DNA from: Chrysomallon squamiferum
Lineage: Eukaryota > Mollusca > Gastropoda > Neomphalida > Peltospiridae
NCBI GenBank assembly: GCA_012295275.1
Contig: CM022669.1
Span: forward strand, 10,692,449-10,702,448
Reading direction: 5' to 3'
Length of the DNA stretch: 10,000 nucleotides
In this document: positions 1 through 7,847 of the stretch, piece after piece
How the letters are laid out: each line of letters starts with the position of its first letter
Position numbering within the stretch: the first letter of the stretch is position 1
Program-made: the position numbers and the translations under genes
The notes under the pieces: generated by a model
Databases searched by the model: none
What the model saw: only the letters and a program-made list of their open reading frames with translations
Told to the model about the DNA's origin: nothing

Positions 1-125
1 CAAATAAGTAAACAAATAAGACCAAATGATTGAAAACAAGAAATAAAAATAATATAAATATGTAAATAAATAAGACAAAATGATTGAAAACAAGAAATGA
101 AAATAATATAAATGAGTAAAAACAC
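1..125. repeat. 54-bp tandem duplication, about 2.2 copies, cut by the window edge
   Basis: The block containing AAATGATTGAAAACAAGAAA at 24 recurs 54 bases later at 78, with flanking AAATAAATAAG-type sequence also repeated. Copies differ at only a few positions. It is A-rich on the plus strand and lies in the intron following exon i. More copies may exist before position 1. Confidence 0.8.
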
Positions 126-187
126 AAACATTTCTTTTTTTAAGTGATAACAAATAAACTAAGAAGCAAACAGAAATCTTTGATTAA

Positions 188-330
188 ATGGCCGCGACAG
201 AAGGGTTGTTTCTCCTGAAATTTTTACACAGATTAAAACACAACAACCATTTTATTCTCGTTTTCCCATGTTTTAGCCCGAATGTAGGAGACAACTTGCA
301 TGTTGCCCCTCACCCCACCATCATCTAATT
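188..330. other. Higher-complexity island in the intron, possible dispersed-repeat fragment
   Basis: This roughly 140-bp island (within GGCCGCGACAGAAGGG to CACCCCACCATCATC) is richer in G+C and free of simple repeats, unlike its surroundings. It is open in one plus-strand frame (46 codons, ATG at 188, TAA at 326). On the minus strand it is also open over most of its length. It does not resemble any receptor-cyclase domain and has no convincing splice sites in the right phase. A fragment of an interspersed repeat is my best guess, with low confidence; a conserved intronic element or a small unrelated ORF cannot be excluded. Confidence 0.3.
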
Positions 331-636
331 CGTACGCCCACAGATAACATATTGAATGGATTTTTATTATCTTTGACTTCACATATTTGCAAGCCAATTT
401 TGACATCATTACTGAAATACCGTGTTGATACTAACTGCATCTCTAACTACATTTTAATGTTCACAACGTGAGAGAATTACGTTATTTAAAATCTCGTAAT
501 AAGACGGGATAACGATATTTTTTTTTTTATCTGTAACATGGCTTGTTTTATTTATTTATTCGTCTAATTTTCCGTAGTTATTCGTCTGGTAGAATCTTTT
601 ATTTATTTATCTACGTCTGAAAGTCTGTGAACTTAC

Positions 637-736
637 AGTGCTGATGCTTCCAGTTAGACGACTCTTGCTGAATTTGATGTCGTTCAGATCTATCTTCCAG
701 AGTTTCTTTTCAAGATCTTTTTCAAATTTGGAACGT
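637..736 (-). CDS. Receptor cyclase exon i: cytoplasmic juxtamembrane region
   Basis: This 100-nt exon has acceptor TTGTCCAG ending at 737 and donor GTAAGT at 636, entering in phase 2 and leaving in phase 0. It encodes RSKFEKDLEKKLWKIDLNDI then KFSKSRLTGSIST. In receptor guanylate cyclases a basic R/K-x-x-x-E-K-E-L-x-x-x-L-W-(K/R)-(I/V) stretch links the membrane segment to the kinase-homology domain, and SRLT-like serine/threonine residues sit at its start. In vertebrate NPRs this region is phosphorylated; whether that holds here is inference. The next exon is not in the window. Confidence 0.9.
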
Positions 737-1197
737 CTGGACAAATCAATATAAACAATTGTTTGATAAAATAATATTCAGTGTAGCTATTAAAACGTGT
801 TTAAAATTAAATTATATATAATGATGACGATGAAATTAATAACAAATTCATGAATATATATATCGTGTGTGTGTCTGTGTGTCTGTTTGTGTGTGTGGTG
901 TTTTATCATTATTATAAATATATGTGTTTTGTATCTACGTATGTACGTTGGTATATCTAATATAGTGTTATCTTAATAAAATTTCATTAACGATTTCATC
1001 AAAACACAATATTATTTACAGTGTAAAATAACCTGATACTTTATTAAACTGTGTCTAAATTTTTATGTGTAGAAGATGTAGTTAGTTTCTTACCTGTACA
1101 GAAAGTACCCGGTTAACAGTACTATAACCGCAACAACCGAACAGAGGGAGCTAGCTACTATAACCACTGTTTTGTCTGTAATAACAATAACAATAAC

Positions 1198-1250
<53 letters not shown>

Positions 1251-1392
1251 TGATGATGATGATGATGATAATAATAATAATAATAATGATGATGATGATG
1301 ATGATGATCCATATTTCTTTGTTCTAAATAACGTTTTGAAGGATGGTAAAATGGCTGCTTATGTTTATCTTTTTGGAATCATTATTATTATT

Positions 1393-1436
<44 letters not shown>

Positions 1437-1953
1437 TATCATTATTATTATTATCATTATTATTATTATTATTTGGTACTTTATTATTAACAAAGACTGA
1501 AGGTACGACAATCAATATAACGATGTAATAATACTATATAAAAAAATATTTTCAATTTGTAAATCCACCAACAACAATGAATTATTTAACTGTTTTAGAA
1601 GATAAAATTAAGGTTTTTGAGTGGACGTAACAAACCTGCTTTTAATTACACACGAATTTATACGCTTGCGCACACAGACACTCGCTCATTAAGAAACATA
1701 ACTAAGTAACCAACACGCTAACTACTTAATAAGGTAACACATATAACTAATTAATTAAGTAATTAACACTGACCTGACTGACAATGTTCGTTAAAAAATC
1801 CACACACGGGAATAGCAGGCGGAGGAAGACCATCCACTGTTTGCCAGACGATGTTCTTCAGAAAGTGAATTTTCTGTCAAACACAATATAAAATATTTTA
1901 ACAACAACAACAACAGTAACAACATCAGAAACAACAACAACAACAACAACAAC

Positions 1954-2010
<57 letters not shown>

Positions 2011-5000
2011 TTTGTTTTGTTTAGTTTTTTAATGTGCCAGTAATAGTATAATTTTCACACCCATCTGTTAATTTTTAACATATAATTCTGTCAATTGTTC
2101 TTCAGACATTGTGAGCTTGTGTCTGATAATCTGTCCATTCTATCAGTTTTTCACTCATTCATTCATTCGTTTATTCGTTCGTTCATTCTTTTTTATAATA
2201 CATTTTCAATTTGTACACTATTTATTTCATCACAATTTCGTTCGTTATTACAAATTCATTATGTTAGTATCATCGACAATTATCAAAGTCTAAGAATACT
2301 TCTAAATTAATTTATTTTACAGACGGTGATCAAGCATACCTGGGCACTGTCACTCGTCATCCTCGCTTCCATGACAACGCTGAAGTTATCTGCCCCTGGT
2401 TCAAGGTCAAACACGGAGTAATCTGGTTCTCGGTCGCCGTTGTCGTCAACTTTAACAGTACCAGTGACTCCTGCAGAGAAATGTTTGTTTCTTAAGGCAC
2501 GTAGCGATACATTGCTTTACGTCACATTCCTTACCGTTACGTCATATTATGTCATGCCGTATCATATCATAACAATCATATGTTGTATAGGATATATTAT
2601 AATAACATAAGATGGTCATATAGTGCATATTATGATTTAATTGTTATCTTATTATAACAATATTATAATTATTATTATAATGTCGTATTGAATTATATTC
2701 AAAATATAATGCCTGTCTGGTTTATTACATCATTCCACATAGAGTAATACTATTTAAGTAAAATAAATAATGTCATAATTTAAAACCTTTCTCTAAATTT
2801 TTTTATAAATAATGATCAAACAAAATGCATACCTTACAATAACCACGATATGGAAAACAAACTTCCAGAGTTCTTTAAACTAAATGACGTGATTACCTGG
2901 ATTTGAAAATTAATAGATAGACAGACAGACGTAAACAGCTTCAATTACCCCGGAATGATTTTCCTTTAGCTTTATCAAACAACAACGTCCCGTTTCTGTG
3001 ATCGAGTCCTTCAGCGAGAGTTTCATTTAGTATCAGCAGATACAGATAGACGACGTCGTGGAGGAAGGCAGCATAATCCGAGCCCTGTGAGAGACAACGA
3101 CAGCAACAGCAACAAATAAAATGGCTATTTATTTATTTAGTTAGTTTAATTTTTATTTTAACGAAATGTTATTTTCTACGTTATTAATTTCGATGCATTA
3201 TTCTTTAAGTAATAGTCGTAATACTAGGATTTATGTCGTAGTTATATTAGTTGTAGTAGTAGTAGTAGTAATAGCAGCAGCAGCAGTGGTAGTAGTAGTA
3301 GTAGAAAGGACAGTAGTGGTAGTGGTTGTAATAGTAGTTGTTGTTACAGTCTCGCATTCTTCATCGAGTAGCAACATTTGTACTATTTTCTTAATAGTTT
3401 AGTACATCATACTTCATTAACATTCCAAAGTAATTACGTATGGGATATATGATGTCCTTAGAGAAAAATGTATTATTAATATACTTGTAAAGAAAAGATT
3501 GCTTACTTTTTTGCCGGAAAGTAGAGTGTAGTTATAGTTCCATGGTGGTTCCGCCATTTTTATGGGAATTAGGGATTTGAATGCTTCAACTTCCGGTCCC
3601 GCCATTTCTGCTACAGTTATCTGTGAAAAGTTTGCAGATATTAATTAAGGTTATAAGTACTATTTAAAACATGTTGTTTATAAATTACATTTAAAATAAA
3701 AATTGTTGTTTAATATTTTTTTCAGGATCGGAATAAAAACAAAACAAGGAAAGGAAAAAAAAAATGAATATAAAAAAACAAAAAACAACACAACATTCAC
3801 GCCTGTGGGAAGGTTTGTTTAAAATTATATTTTGCTACTAATAAATAAAGTAGCAGTAAAAGTTGTATATTTTCAAACCTTCATATCTCAGAAAAAAAGA
3901 AAAGAAAAAAAAAGATATGAATCCAACTTAACATTACTAAAATCAAATACAGATAAGCACGTGTGAGGTGTCGTGAGACATTCAAATATTAATATAGACG
4001 ACGACGACGACGACGACAAAAACAACAACAGCAAATCACCTGGAGGACGTGACTGTACGCCACTTTTGCTGCGGCATCGTCCTCGCGTCCTGTTACCCAG
4101 GGGGTGAGCACGTTGGGCGCTGGGAGGTGATCGGGAAGGAAAAACACGTAACTACCGTCCATGAGACCAGCATGCACCGCGCGCAGTAAAATGTTCCGAC
4201 GATCTTGGGCGTTCTCTGAACACAGTATGACAACTGAAATACAAAATAACGTGTTAAATTAGGTTCTGCAGTTTGATGTTTGTAATCGTATTATTGAAAT
4301 ATGTATCAGTGATTTGTAAATACTGGCTAAAATGTATCAAAAGTAAATGAATTAGCACGTAATAGGTGTTTTATTGAAATTACATTTGTTTTCATAATTT
4401 AATTATTGAATATCTATACACACACACACATACAATATTTAATAATATTTAGCAATTCTTTATAACATTTAATAAAGTGGGGTCTTTCTTTCAAATGTCT
4501 GTTTTATATCTGATTCTGTAAATTGATTTAGTAGGTTTTGTAAAATAAACTAGACAATAAATATTAAGAGTGAATTTATTAAAACAAAACCAAAAAAAAA
4601 AAAAAAATAACACAAAACAAAAACACACTCTCCAAAACACCAACAACAAAAAACAAAGACAAGCTTTTGCTTACTTCTTCCTCTCTGTTTTATTCTGTCA
4701 ATCATGATGTCAATTTCCTTGAATGATATTCCGTCGTCAATTATTACCCAATCAGCGACCGTTATTCCGTTAGCCCGGAACGTTTCGTCTGCTGCGCGGG
4801 AAGAGTAGTCGCAGAAGACTCGCCTTTGGTCAGTCTTTCGTCTGGAAATGATAACCACCCGGCTCCATTTGAAATATCGAAATATTTCGACAAAGGCGTT
4901 GCCCATCTTGTTAAAGGGCGGCCCGAGGCGTACCAAAGTGTTGTACGTTTTTTTATTCGACAGGGAGGGGTCGCTGGAGGCCTGAGAAAAAATAGGCATG

Positions 5001-6908
5001 TTCCAGAACGAGGCCAGCAGTCCAGCAGGAGTTGTAGCTGAAAAATACGAAATGAATTAGAAATTTATTTTATTTTATTTTGTTTATTTATTAGAAATTT
5101 TAAATATTTATTTATTTATTTACTTATTTATGTTTTTATTTGTTTATTTATTTATTGCGTCACGTAGAATTAACTGTTAGAAATCAACCATAAATCTTTC
5201 AGTAAAAACCTCGCATTGATAAATTACTCGCATTCTGAGAGTAATTATCACCTTTGCGTAAGTGAAAAATTCTGTAACTTAGTACAACTTACAGTTACAA
5301 ATTACGCTGGTTTAATACTTAAGATGAACGAAGTGTGAAAATAACACCTAATCTAAATACATCTACGATACGATGTCTCACAGCACAAACGGAAGAGGTT
5401 TTATGTTATTGTCATGCTTTATTTTTAGCCAGTGTTGATGTTTGATGCCGTTTACAAGAAAAAAAAATCCATTAGAGTCAACTTTGTTTTCTTTTCTTGC
5501 ATTCGTTTGTGTATTTTCTATTTTTTTATTTTTATTATTATTATTTTTTTTAAGAATGTGAGAACTGTGACAAATTGCTGATATTTTGTAGTTGGCTTCA
5601 GTTAATATTTTAAGGAGGATTTCCCCATAAAAATCCAAATTAATATCAATGATCCGGAACCTTTTTTTTTTTTCTTTTTTTCTTTAACTTATCCCACGTT
5701 GGAACCAAGAGATCACTAATGAGCTCACATTATGTCCCAGGATAACGATATTTTATACATGCATGCTGTATTTATATAACAACTGTGAAAGCATTTGATT
5801 TACTAATCGCTTTTAAACTCGCACATAAACAGAAGCTATTTAGGTACAGTGTATTTAAAAGATCGATCAAAAACCAGTTTATGAAATATGGTTTGTCTGA
5901 TGCATGCGATGGCAACACGTTTACAAGGTCCTAGGGAATCCACTTCTTTATGTTCGGCTAATTATAAGTGAAACGTTTAGAGTGGTGATTATAGGCAATT
6001 AACTGATTATACACAACAACAAAACTCGTTCATTGTTAGCAGATTTCCTCGAGTCTGTTGAAATAAGGCGATATGGTAAATTCAATATATCTAAGTCCGC
6101 CTATGTTTTTGTGATAATGTGTGAAAACAAATCCAGAAAGTCACAAAATAGCCAAAAAAAAAGCCATATACAACTCTAACAACAACATCCTATCTTTCAC
6201 TGCAACTGCCGTCAACACTGCTGCTACTGCTGCACCAAGACCCTTTACTACTAACATAAATAATACTACAACTGCGGTTGTCATTACCACAACTACGACC
6301 TCCACCTCGACCTTAGTATTAAAACTCCTAAAACAGCAATAGCAATAAATACTACTACCGCTGCTGTTACTACCACCAATACCACCACCACTACTACTGC
6401 TGTTTGCTATTAATACTACATTGTTACGACTGATACCACTACCACCACCGCTACTGTTATGACGTTGACTACTACTACGATACTATGACTAGCACCACTA
6501 TAATAACAGTTACTACAGCTTATACTGCTGCTGTCTCAGCTACTATTTCTGCTACTACTTCTGTTGTTAATACCACTAATCCTATAATTAATAATAAATT
6601 AACATAGAACTAACATCAATAATAACGAAGAAATTAATTAAACACTCATTAATGGCATTTAATCTTAAACCGCTATAGCATTCGTTTAAACAACTATTAT
6701 CTGTAACAATCGACGGTGATGATTATGATGAAGTTTATAATGACAGTTCTGATGACGTTATGATAAAAACTAAAAATTATTTTGTATTATAAACTTACAC
6801 GTTGAACACGGCGGACCAATGAAGACGTCGACGTCGTACACGTCTCTGAGGTACACGGTGTTACCTGCACCGCCAAGAGCGCTACACTTGTCATCCCGCC
6901 AGATAACT
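637..6908 (-). CDS. Natriuretic-peptide-receptor-like membrane guanylate cyclase, partial, nine internal exons
   Basis: Spliced on the minus strand, nine exons give 1312 nt and 437 uninterrupted codons; every junction is GT-AG and every phase matches its neighbour. Residues 1-349 are an ANF_receptor ligand-binding domain: DKC(8) and IGPPC(34) lie 26 apart and C112/C162 lie 50 apart, close to the two ectodomain disulfides known in vertebrate NPRs. N-glycosylation sequons are at N252, N280, N291 and N334. GVTG followed by DDNGDREPDYS (306-323) and PPPAIPVCGF (360-369) are family hallmarks just before the membrane. C367 and C374 resemble the juxtamembrane disulfide. Residues 379-402 form one hydrophobic membrane segment, followed by a basic KFEKDLEKKLWKID stretch typical of receptor cyclases rather than short-tailed clearance receptors. 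By family knowledge the protein binds an extracellular peptide and makes cGMP, but the kinase-homology and cyclase domains are outside the window. The signal peptide and first exon(s) are also missing. Ligand and orthology (NPR versus other invertebrate receptor cyclases) are not resolvable here. Confidence 0.93.
868..899. repeat. Imperfect GT microsatellite
   Basis: GTGTGTGTGTCTGTGTGTCTG-like dinucleotide tract preceded by a short TATA run, inside the 357-bp intron between exons h and i. Confidence 0.8.
1094..1175 (-). CDS. Receptor cyclase exon h: transmembrane segment
   Basis: This 82-nt exon has acceptor GTTATTACAG ending at 1176 and donor AG/GTAAGA at 1093, entering in phase 1 and leaving in phase 2. 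It encodes DKTVVIVASSLCSVVAVIVL followed by LTGYFLYR, about 23 hydrophobic residues closed by tyrosine/arginine on the cytoplasmic side. This is the single membrane crossing of the receptor, directly after the extracellular cysteine motif. The pyrimidine-rich part of its acceptor is built from TTA/TTG triplets of a long microsatellite. Confidence 0.9.
1181..1308. repeat. Compound AAC/AAT/GAT triplet microsatellite
   Basis: The tract runs AATAAC units, then about 16 AAT, then GAT, AAT and GAT blocks in turn. It abuts the acceptor of the transmembrane exon, so on the transcribed minus strand it appears as ATT/GTT triplets that supply the pyrimidine tract. It forms the left arm of a large inverted repeat with the tract at 1378-1474. 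Confidence 0.9.
1378..1474. repeat. Compound ATT/ATC triplet microsatellite, inverse of the 1181-1308 tract
   Basis: Blocks of ATT, then about 15 ATC, then ATT with interspersed ATC. This is the reverse complement pattern of the AAT/GAT tract about 70 bases to its left, in the same 598-bp intron. The short translated frames here (poly-Asp/Asn on one strand, poly-Ser/Leu on the other) are repeat artefacts. Confidence 0.9.
1774..1855 (-). CDS. Receptor cyclase exon g: extracellular juxtamembrane cysteine motif
   Basis: This 82-nt exon has acceptor TTTCTGAAG ending at 1856 and donor GTCAGT at 1773, entering in phase 0 and leaving in phase 1. It encodes NIVWQTVDGLPPPAIPVCGF then FNEHCQS. The W...G..PPP.IP.CGF.NE..C arrangement matches the stalk just outside the membrane in natriuretic peptide receptors, where the two cysteines form a disulfide. 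Both splice sites are weaker than average (AAG acceptor; GTC donor), yet the phases on both sides fit. Confidence 0.88.
1901..2010. repeat. AAC then AAT triplet microsatellite
   Basis: Interrupted AAC units followed by about 18 AAT units, within the 484-bp intron between exons f and g. No coding potential or regulatory motif is visible in it. Confidence 0.9.
2154..2189. repeat. ATTC/GTTC tetranucleotide microsatellite
   Basis: Units of CATT, CGTT and TATT in tandem (TCATTCATTCATTCGTTTAT and on), in the intron between exons f and g. The reading frames across it are repeat translations. Confidence 0.75.
2340..2470 (-). CDS. Receptor cyclase exon f: GVTG...DDNGDREPDYS motif
   Basis: This 131-nt exon has acceptor TTTCTCTGCAG ending at 2471 and donor CAG/GTATGC at 2339, entering in phase 1 and leaving in phase 0. 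It encodes VTGTVKVDDNGDREPDYSVF, then DLEPGADNFSVVMEARMTSD. The 'V-T-G-x-V-x-(I/V)-D-x-N-G-D-R-x-x-D-(Y/F)-S' string is one of the clearest signatures of ANF_receptor domains. N334-F-S is a glycosylation sequon. Confidence 0.95.
2471..2948. other. Intron between exons e and f, no further element seen
   Basis: This 478-bp AT-rich spacer holds scattered TACGTCA/ATGTCAT words near 2519-2556 and imperfect TTATAATA runs around 2590-2690. No exon, RNA gene or clear repeat array was found in it. Confidence 0.6.
2949..3084 (-). CDS. Receptor cyclase exon e: ligand-binding domain, HDVVYLY...LNETLAEG motif
   Basis: This 136-nt exon has acceptor GTCTCTCACAG ending at 3085 and donor GTAATT at 2948, entering in phase 0 and leaving in phase 1. 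It encodes GSDYAAFLHDVVYLYLLILN, then ETLAEGLDHRNGT and GKSFRG completed across the junction. The long helix with HD and ETLAEGG-like ending, plus the R-G-F/S-F-G-V-T-G element spanning into the next exon, are diagnostic of natriuretic/guanylyl receptor ectodomains. Sequons N280-E-T and N291-G-T lie here. Confidence 0.94.
3250..3346. repeat. GTA/GCA triplet microsatellite, interrupted
   Basis: Runs of GTA and GCA triplets (TTGTAGTAGTAGTAGTAGTA, then AGCAGCAGCAGCAG, then GTA again with GTG interruptions) lie in the 422-bp intron between exons d and e. The Val-rich plus-strand frame over it is an artefact. Confidence 0.85.
3507..3620 (-). CDS. Receptor cyclase exon d: ligand-binding domain
   Basis: This 114-nt exon (exactly 38 codons) is phase 0 on both sides, with acceptor CTTTTCACAG ending at 3621 and donor GTAAGC at 3506. 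It encodes ITVAEMAGPEVEAFKSLIPI followed by MAEPPWNYNYT and SGKK. The segment aligns in position with the family's PE...F...(K/R) helix and an aromatic N-Y segment. N252-Y-T is an N-glycosylation sequon. Because both borders are phase 0, skipping this exon would keep the frame. Confidence 0.9.
3621..4039. other. Intron between exons c and d, with (GAC)7 and A-rich tracts
   Basis: A perfect (GAC)7 at 3997-4017 followed by AAC units lies just inside the donor of exon c. A purine-rich A/G stretch lies near 3890-3917, and A-rich tracts lie near 3725-3790. On the transcribed strand the region after the donor therefore reads as TTG and GTC triplets. Nothing else is recognisable. Confidence 0.75.
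4040..4233 (-). CDS. Receptor cyclase exon c: second lobe of the ligand-binding domain
   Basis: This 194-nt exon has acceptor TGTATTTCAG ending at 4234 and donor CAG/GTGATT at 4039. It enters in phase 1 and leaves in phase 0. It encodes IVILCSENAQDRRNILLRA, then HAGLMDGSYVFFLPDHL and PWVTGREDDAAAKVAYSHVLQ. The YVFF and PW..G.EDD elements and the partner cysteine C162 are typical of the membrane-distal ligand-binding lobes of receptor guanylate cyclases. A (GAC)7 repeat begins about 20 bases inside the downstream intron. Confidence 0.95.
4234..4674. other. Intron between exons b and c
   Basis: AT-rich sequence with a short CA run (4419-4431) and an A-rich stretch (4580-4655) next to the donor of exon b. 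The minus-strand frame of exon b stays open through the A-rich part but encodes only phenylalanine/cysteine-rich low-complexity residues, so it is treated as intron. Confidence 0.75.
4675..5037 (-). CDS. Receptor cyclase exon b: core of the ANF_receptor ligand-binding domain
   Basis: At 363 nt this is the largest exon of the set. Its acceptor is TATTTTTCAG at 5047-5038 and its donor GTAAGC at 4674-4669; it is phase 1 on both sides. It encodes the loop GLLASFWNMPIFSQASSDPS, the strongly conserved TLVRLGPPFNKMGNAFVEIF, then YFKWSRVVIIS, a cysteine (C112, in RRVFCDYSS) and the inter-lobe stretch ending DRIKQRGR. The reading frame stays open beyond the donor for about 125 nt into the intron, but that extension is A/T homopolymer-rich and leaves the family pattern. 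Joining to the next exon instead restores RGRIVILCSEN, as in known natriuretic receptors. Confidence 0.95.
5064..5157. repeat. ATTT tetranucleotide-rich tract
   Basis: Imperfect tandem TTTA/ATTT units with a few substitutions, starting about 27 bp upstream (in gene sense) of the acceptor of exon b. On the transcribed strand this is AAAT-rich, a context in which branch-point adenines are abundant. Confidence 0.8.
6178..6570. repeat. Degenerate ACN/GCT triplet-repeat zone
   Basis: For almost 400 bp the sequence is dominated by ACT, ACC, ACA, GCT and ATA triplets in shifting registers (ACTACTACTGCTG-like). This looks like an old, heavily mutated triplet microsatellite. A Thr-rich plus-strand frame (6121-6342) arises from it and ends at a stop within the tract; it has no supporting start or splice context. 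Confidence 0.65.
6799..6908 (-). CDS. Receptor cyclase exon a (first exon in window): ligand-binding domain, GPPC motif
   Basis: This 110-nt exon has an acceptor TTTACAG at 6915-6909 and a donor GTAAGT at 6798-6793. It enters with one base completing a codon (phase 2 intron) and leaves in phase 1. It encodes VIWRDDKCSALGG, then DVYDVDVFIGPPCST. The spacing of the two cysteines (26) and the VDVFIGPPCS string match the early part of the natriuretic-receptor ligand-binding fold, where these cysteines are disulfide-bonded. Family members have roughly 70-100 residues before this point, so at least one upstream coding exon is missing. A donor two bases earlier (GTGTAA) is possible but would put the next exon out of frame. 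Confidence 0.93.
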
Positions 6909-6932
6909 CTGTAAATACAAACATGAAAATTA

Positions 6933-6997
6933 AATATCAGTTTATACCTGAACGATTAAAACAATATCAGTTTATACCTGAACGATTAAAACAATAT
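6933..6997. repeat. 30-bp tandem duplication just upstream of exon a
   Basis: Two perfect copies of a 30-bp unit (starting AATATCAGTTTATACCTGAA) plus five extra bases. It begins only 24 bp from the acceptor of exon a, so it covers the likely branch-point region on the transcribed strand. The perfect identity suggests a recent duplication. Confidence 0.92.
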
Positions 6998-7240
6998 TTT
7001 AAAAAGCCTCAAAATGTTTCAGTGTCAGTAGCTATTTAGTCAAATGTTACTTGTAGAATGATTATCTGAGAGAAGAAACCCGAAACTATCACTTATTTTC
7101 ATCTTTTTTTTTTCCATCAGTAGCAGTAAGGAATGTTTTATATGTATTTTACGGTAAGCAGTAAGGCACGTACCACTGTTTTAGATAAACCAGTTACGGA
7201 ACAGTGGCTGGAATGGGAAATAGATAAATTCATAAGTTAT

Positions 7241-7364
<124 letters not shown>

Positions 7365-7684
7365 ATAAATCTATGCTGTTATAATTCATGGTCACTAATT
7401 AACCTGCATTCAACAAACCTAAACTGTACTCATTAACTGTCAGATGATATTGAAACTAAGCACACACAGAACATCAAACCGATTACTCTGTGAGTAAATG
7501 AAAATACATTAGTTCACTCACAAATCACACTTACGAAGAACCTATTAAACAAAGAGAAACATAACACGAGTTACCTCTGTATTTACAAATGAATTAGTTA
7601 AATGTTTTCATCTAATTCATTTCTGACAGGACTGAAGTTATTGTGACATTCAAGGACTTCATTAAAAAAAAATATATATATATT

Positions 7685-7687
<3 letters not shown>

Positions 7688-7757
<70 letters not shown>

Positions 7758-7778
7758 CCTCCCTCCCTCCTCCCTCCT

Positions 7779-7846
<68 letters not shown>

Positions 7847-7847
7847 T

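Larger units (their letters stand above)
5038..6798. other. Intron between exons a and b (1761 bp)
   Basis: The longest intron bounded on both sides. It contains the ATTT tract near its 3' end, T-rich homopolymers near 5520-5550 and 5661-5684, a 390-bp degenerate triplet zone (6178-6570) and otherwise unique AT-rich sequence. No additional exon consistent with the phase (1 to 1) was needed, since GPPCST joins directly to STTPAGLLAS in the family pattern. Frames of 73-86 codons in it have no recognisable motifs. Confidence 0.75.

Noticed and set aside
501-528. Shared GGATAACGATATTTT word at 507 and 5740
   Set aside because: A single AT-rich 15-mer match without extended similarity; likely chance.
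1324-1528. Short ORFs with poly-Asp/Asn and poly-Ser/Leu
   Set aside because: They are translations of the ATT/ATC triplet microsatellite on each strand.
2517-2556. Two TACGTCA words as CRE-like enhancer sites
   Set aside because: Only half-site-like matches inside an intron with no other support.
4550-4674. Continuation of the exon b reading frame past the donor site
   Set aside because: It translates A/T-rich intron into Phe/Cys-rich low complexity, whereas splicing at GTAAGC restores the family sequence RGRIVILC with exon c.
6121-6342. Thr-rich 73-codon ORF
   Set aside because: It arises from degenerate ACN triplets, with no splice or start context and no domain.
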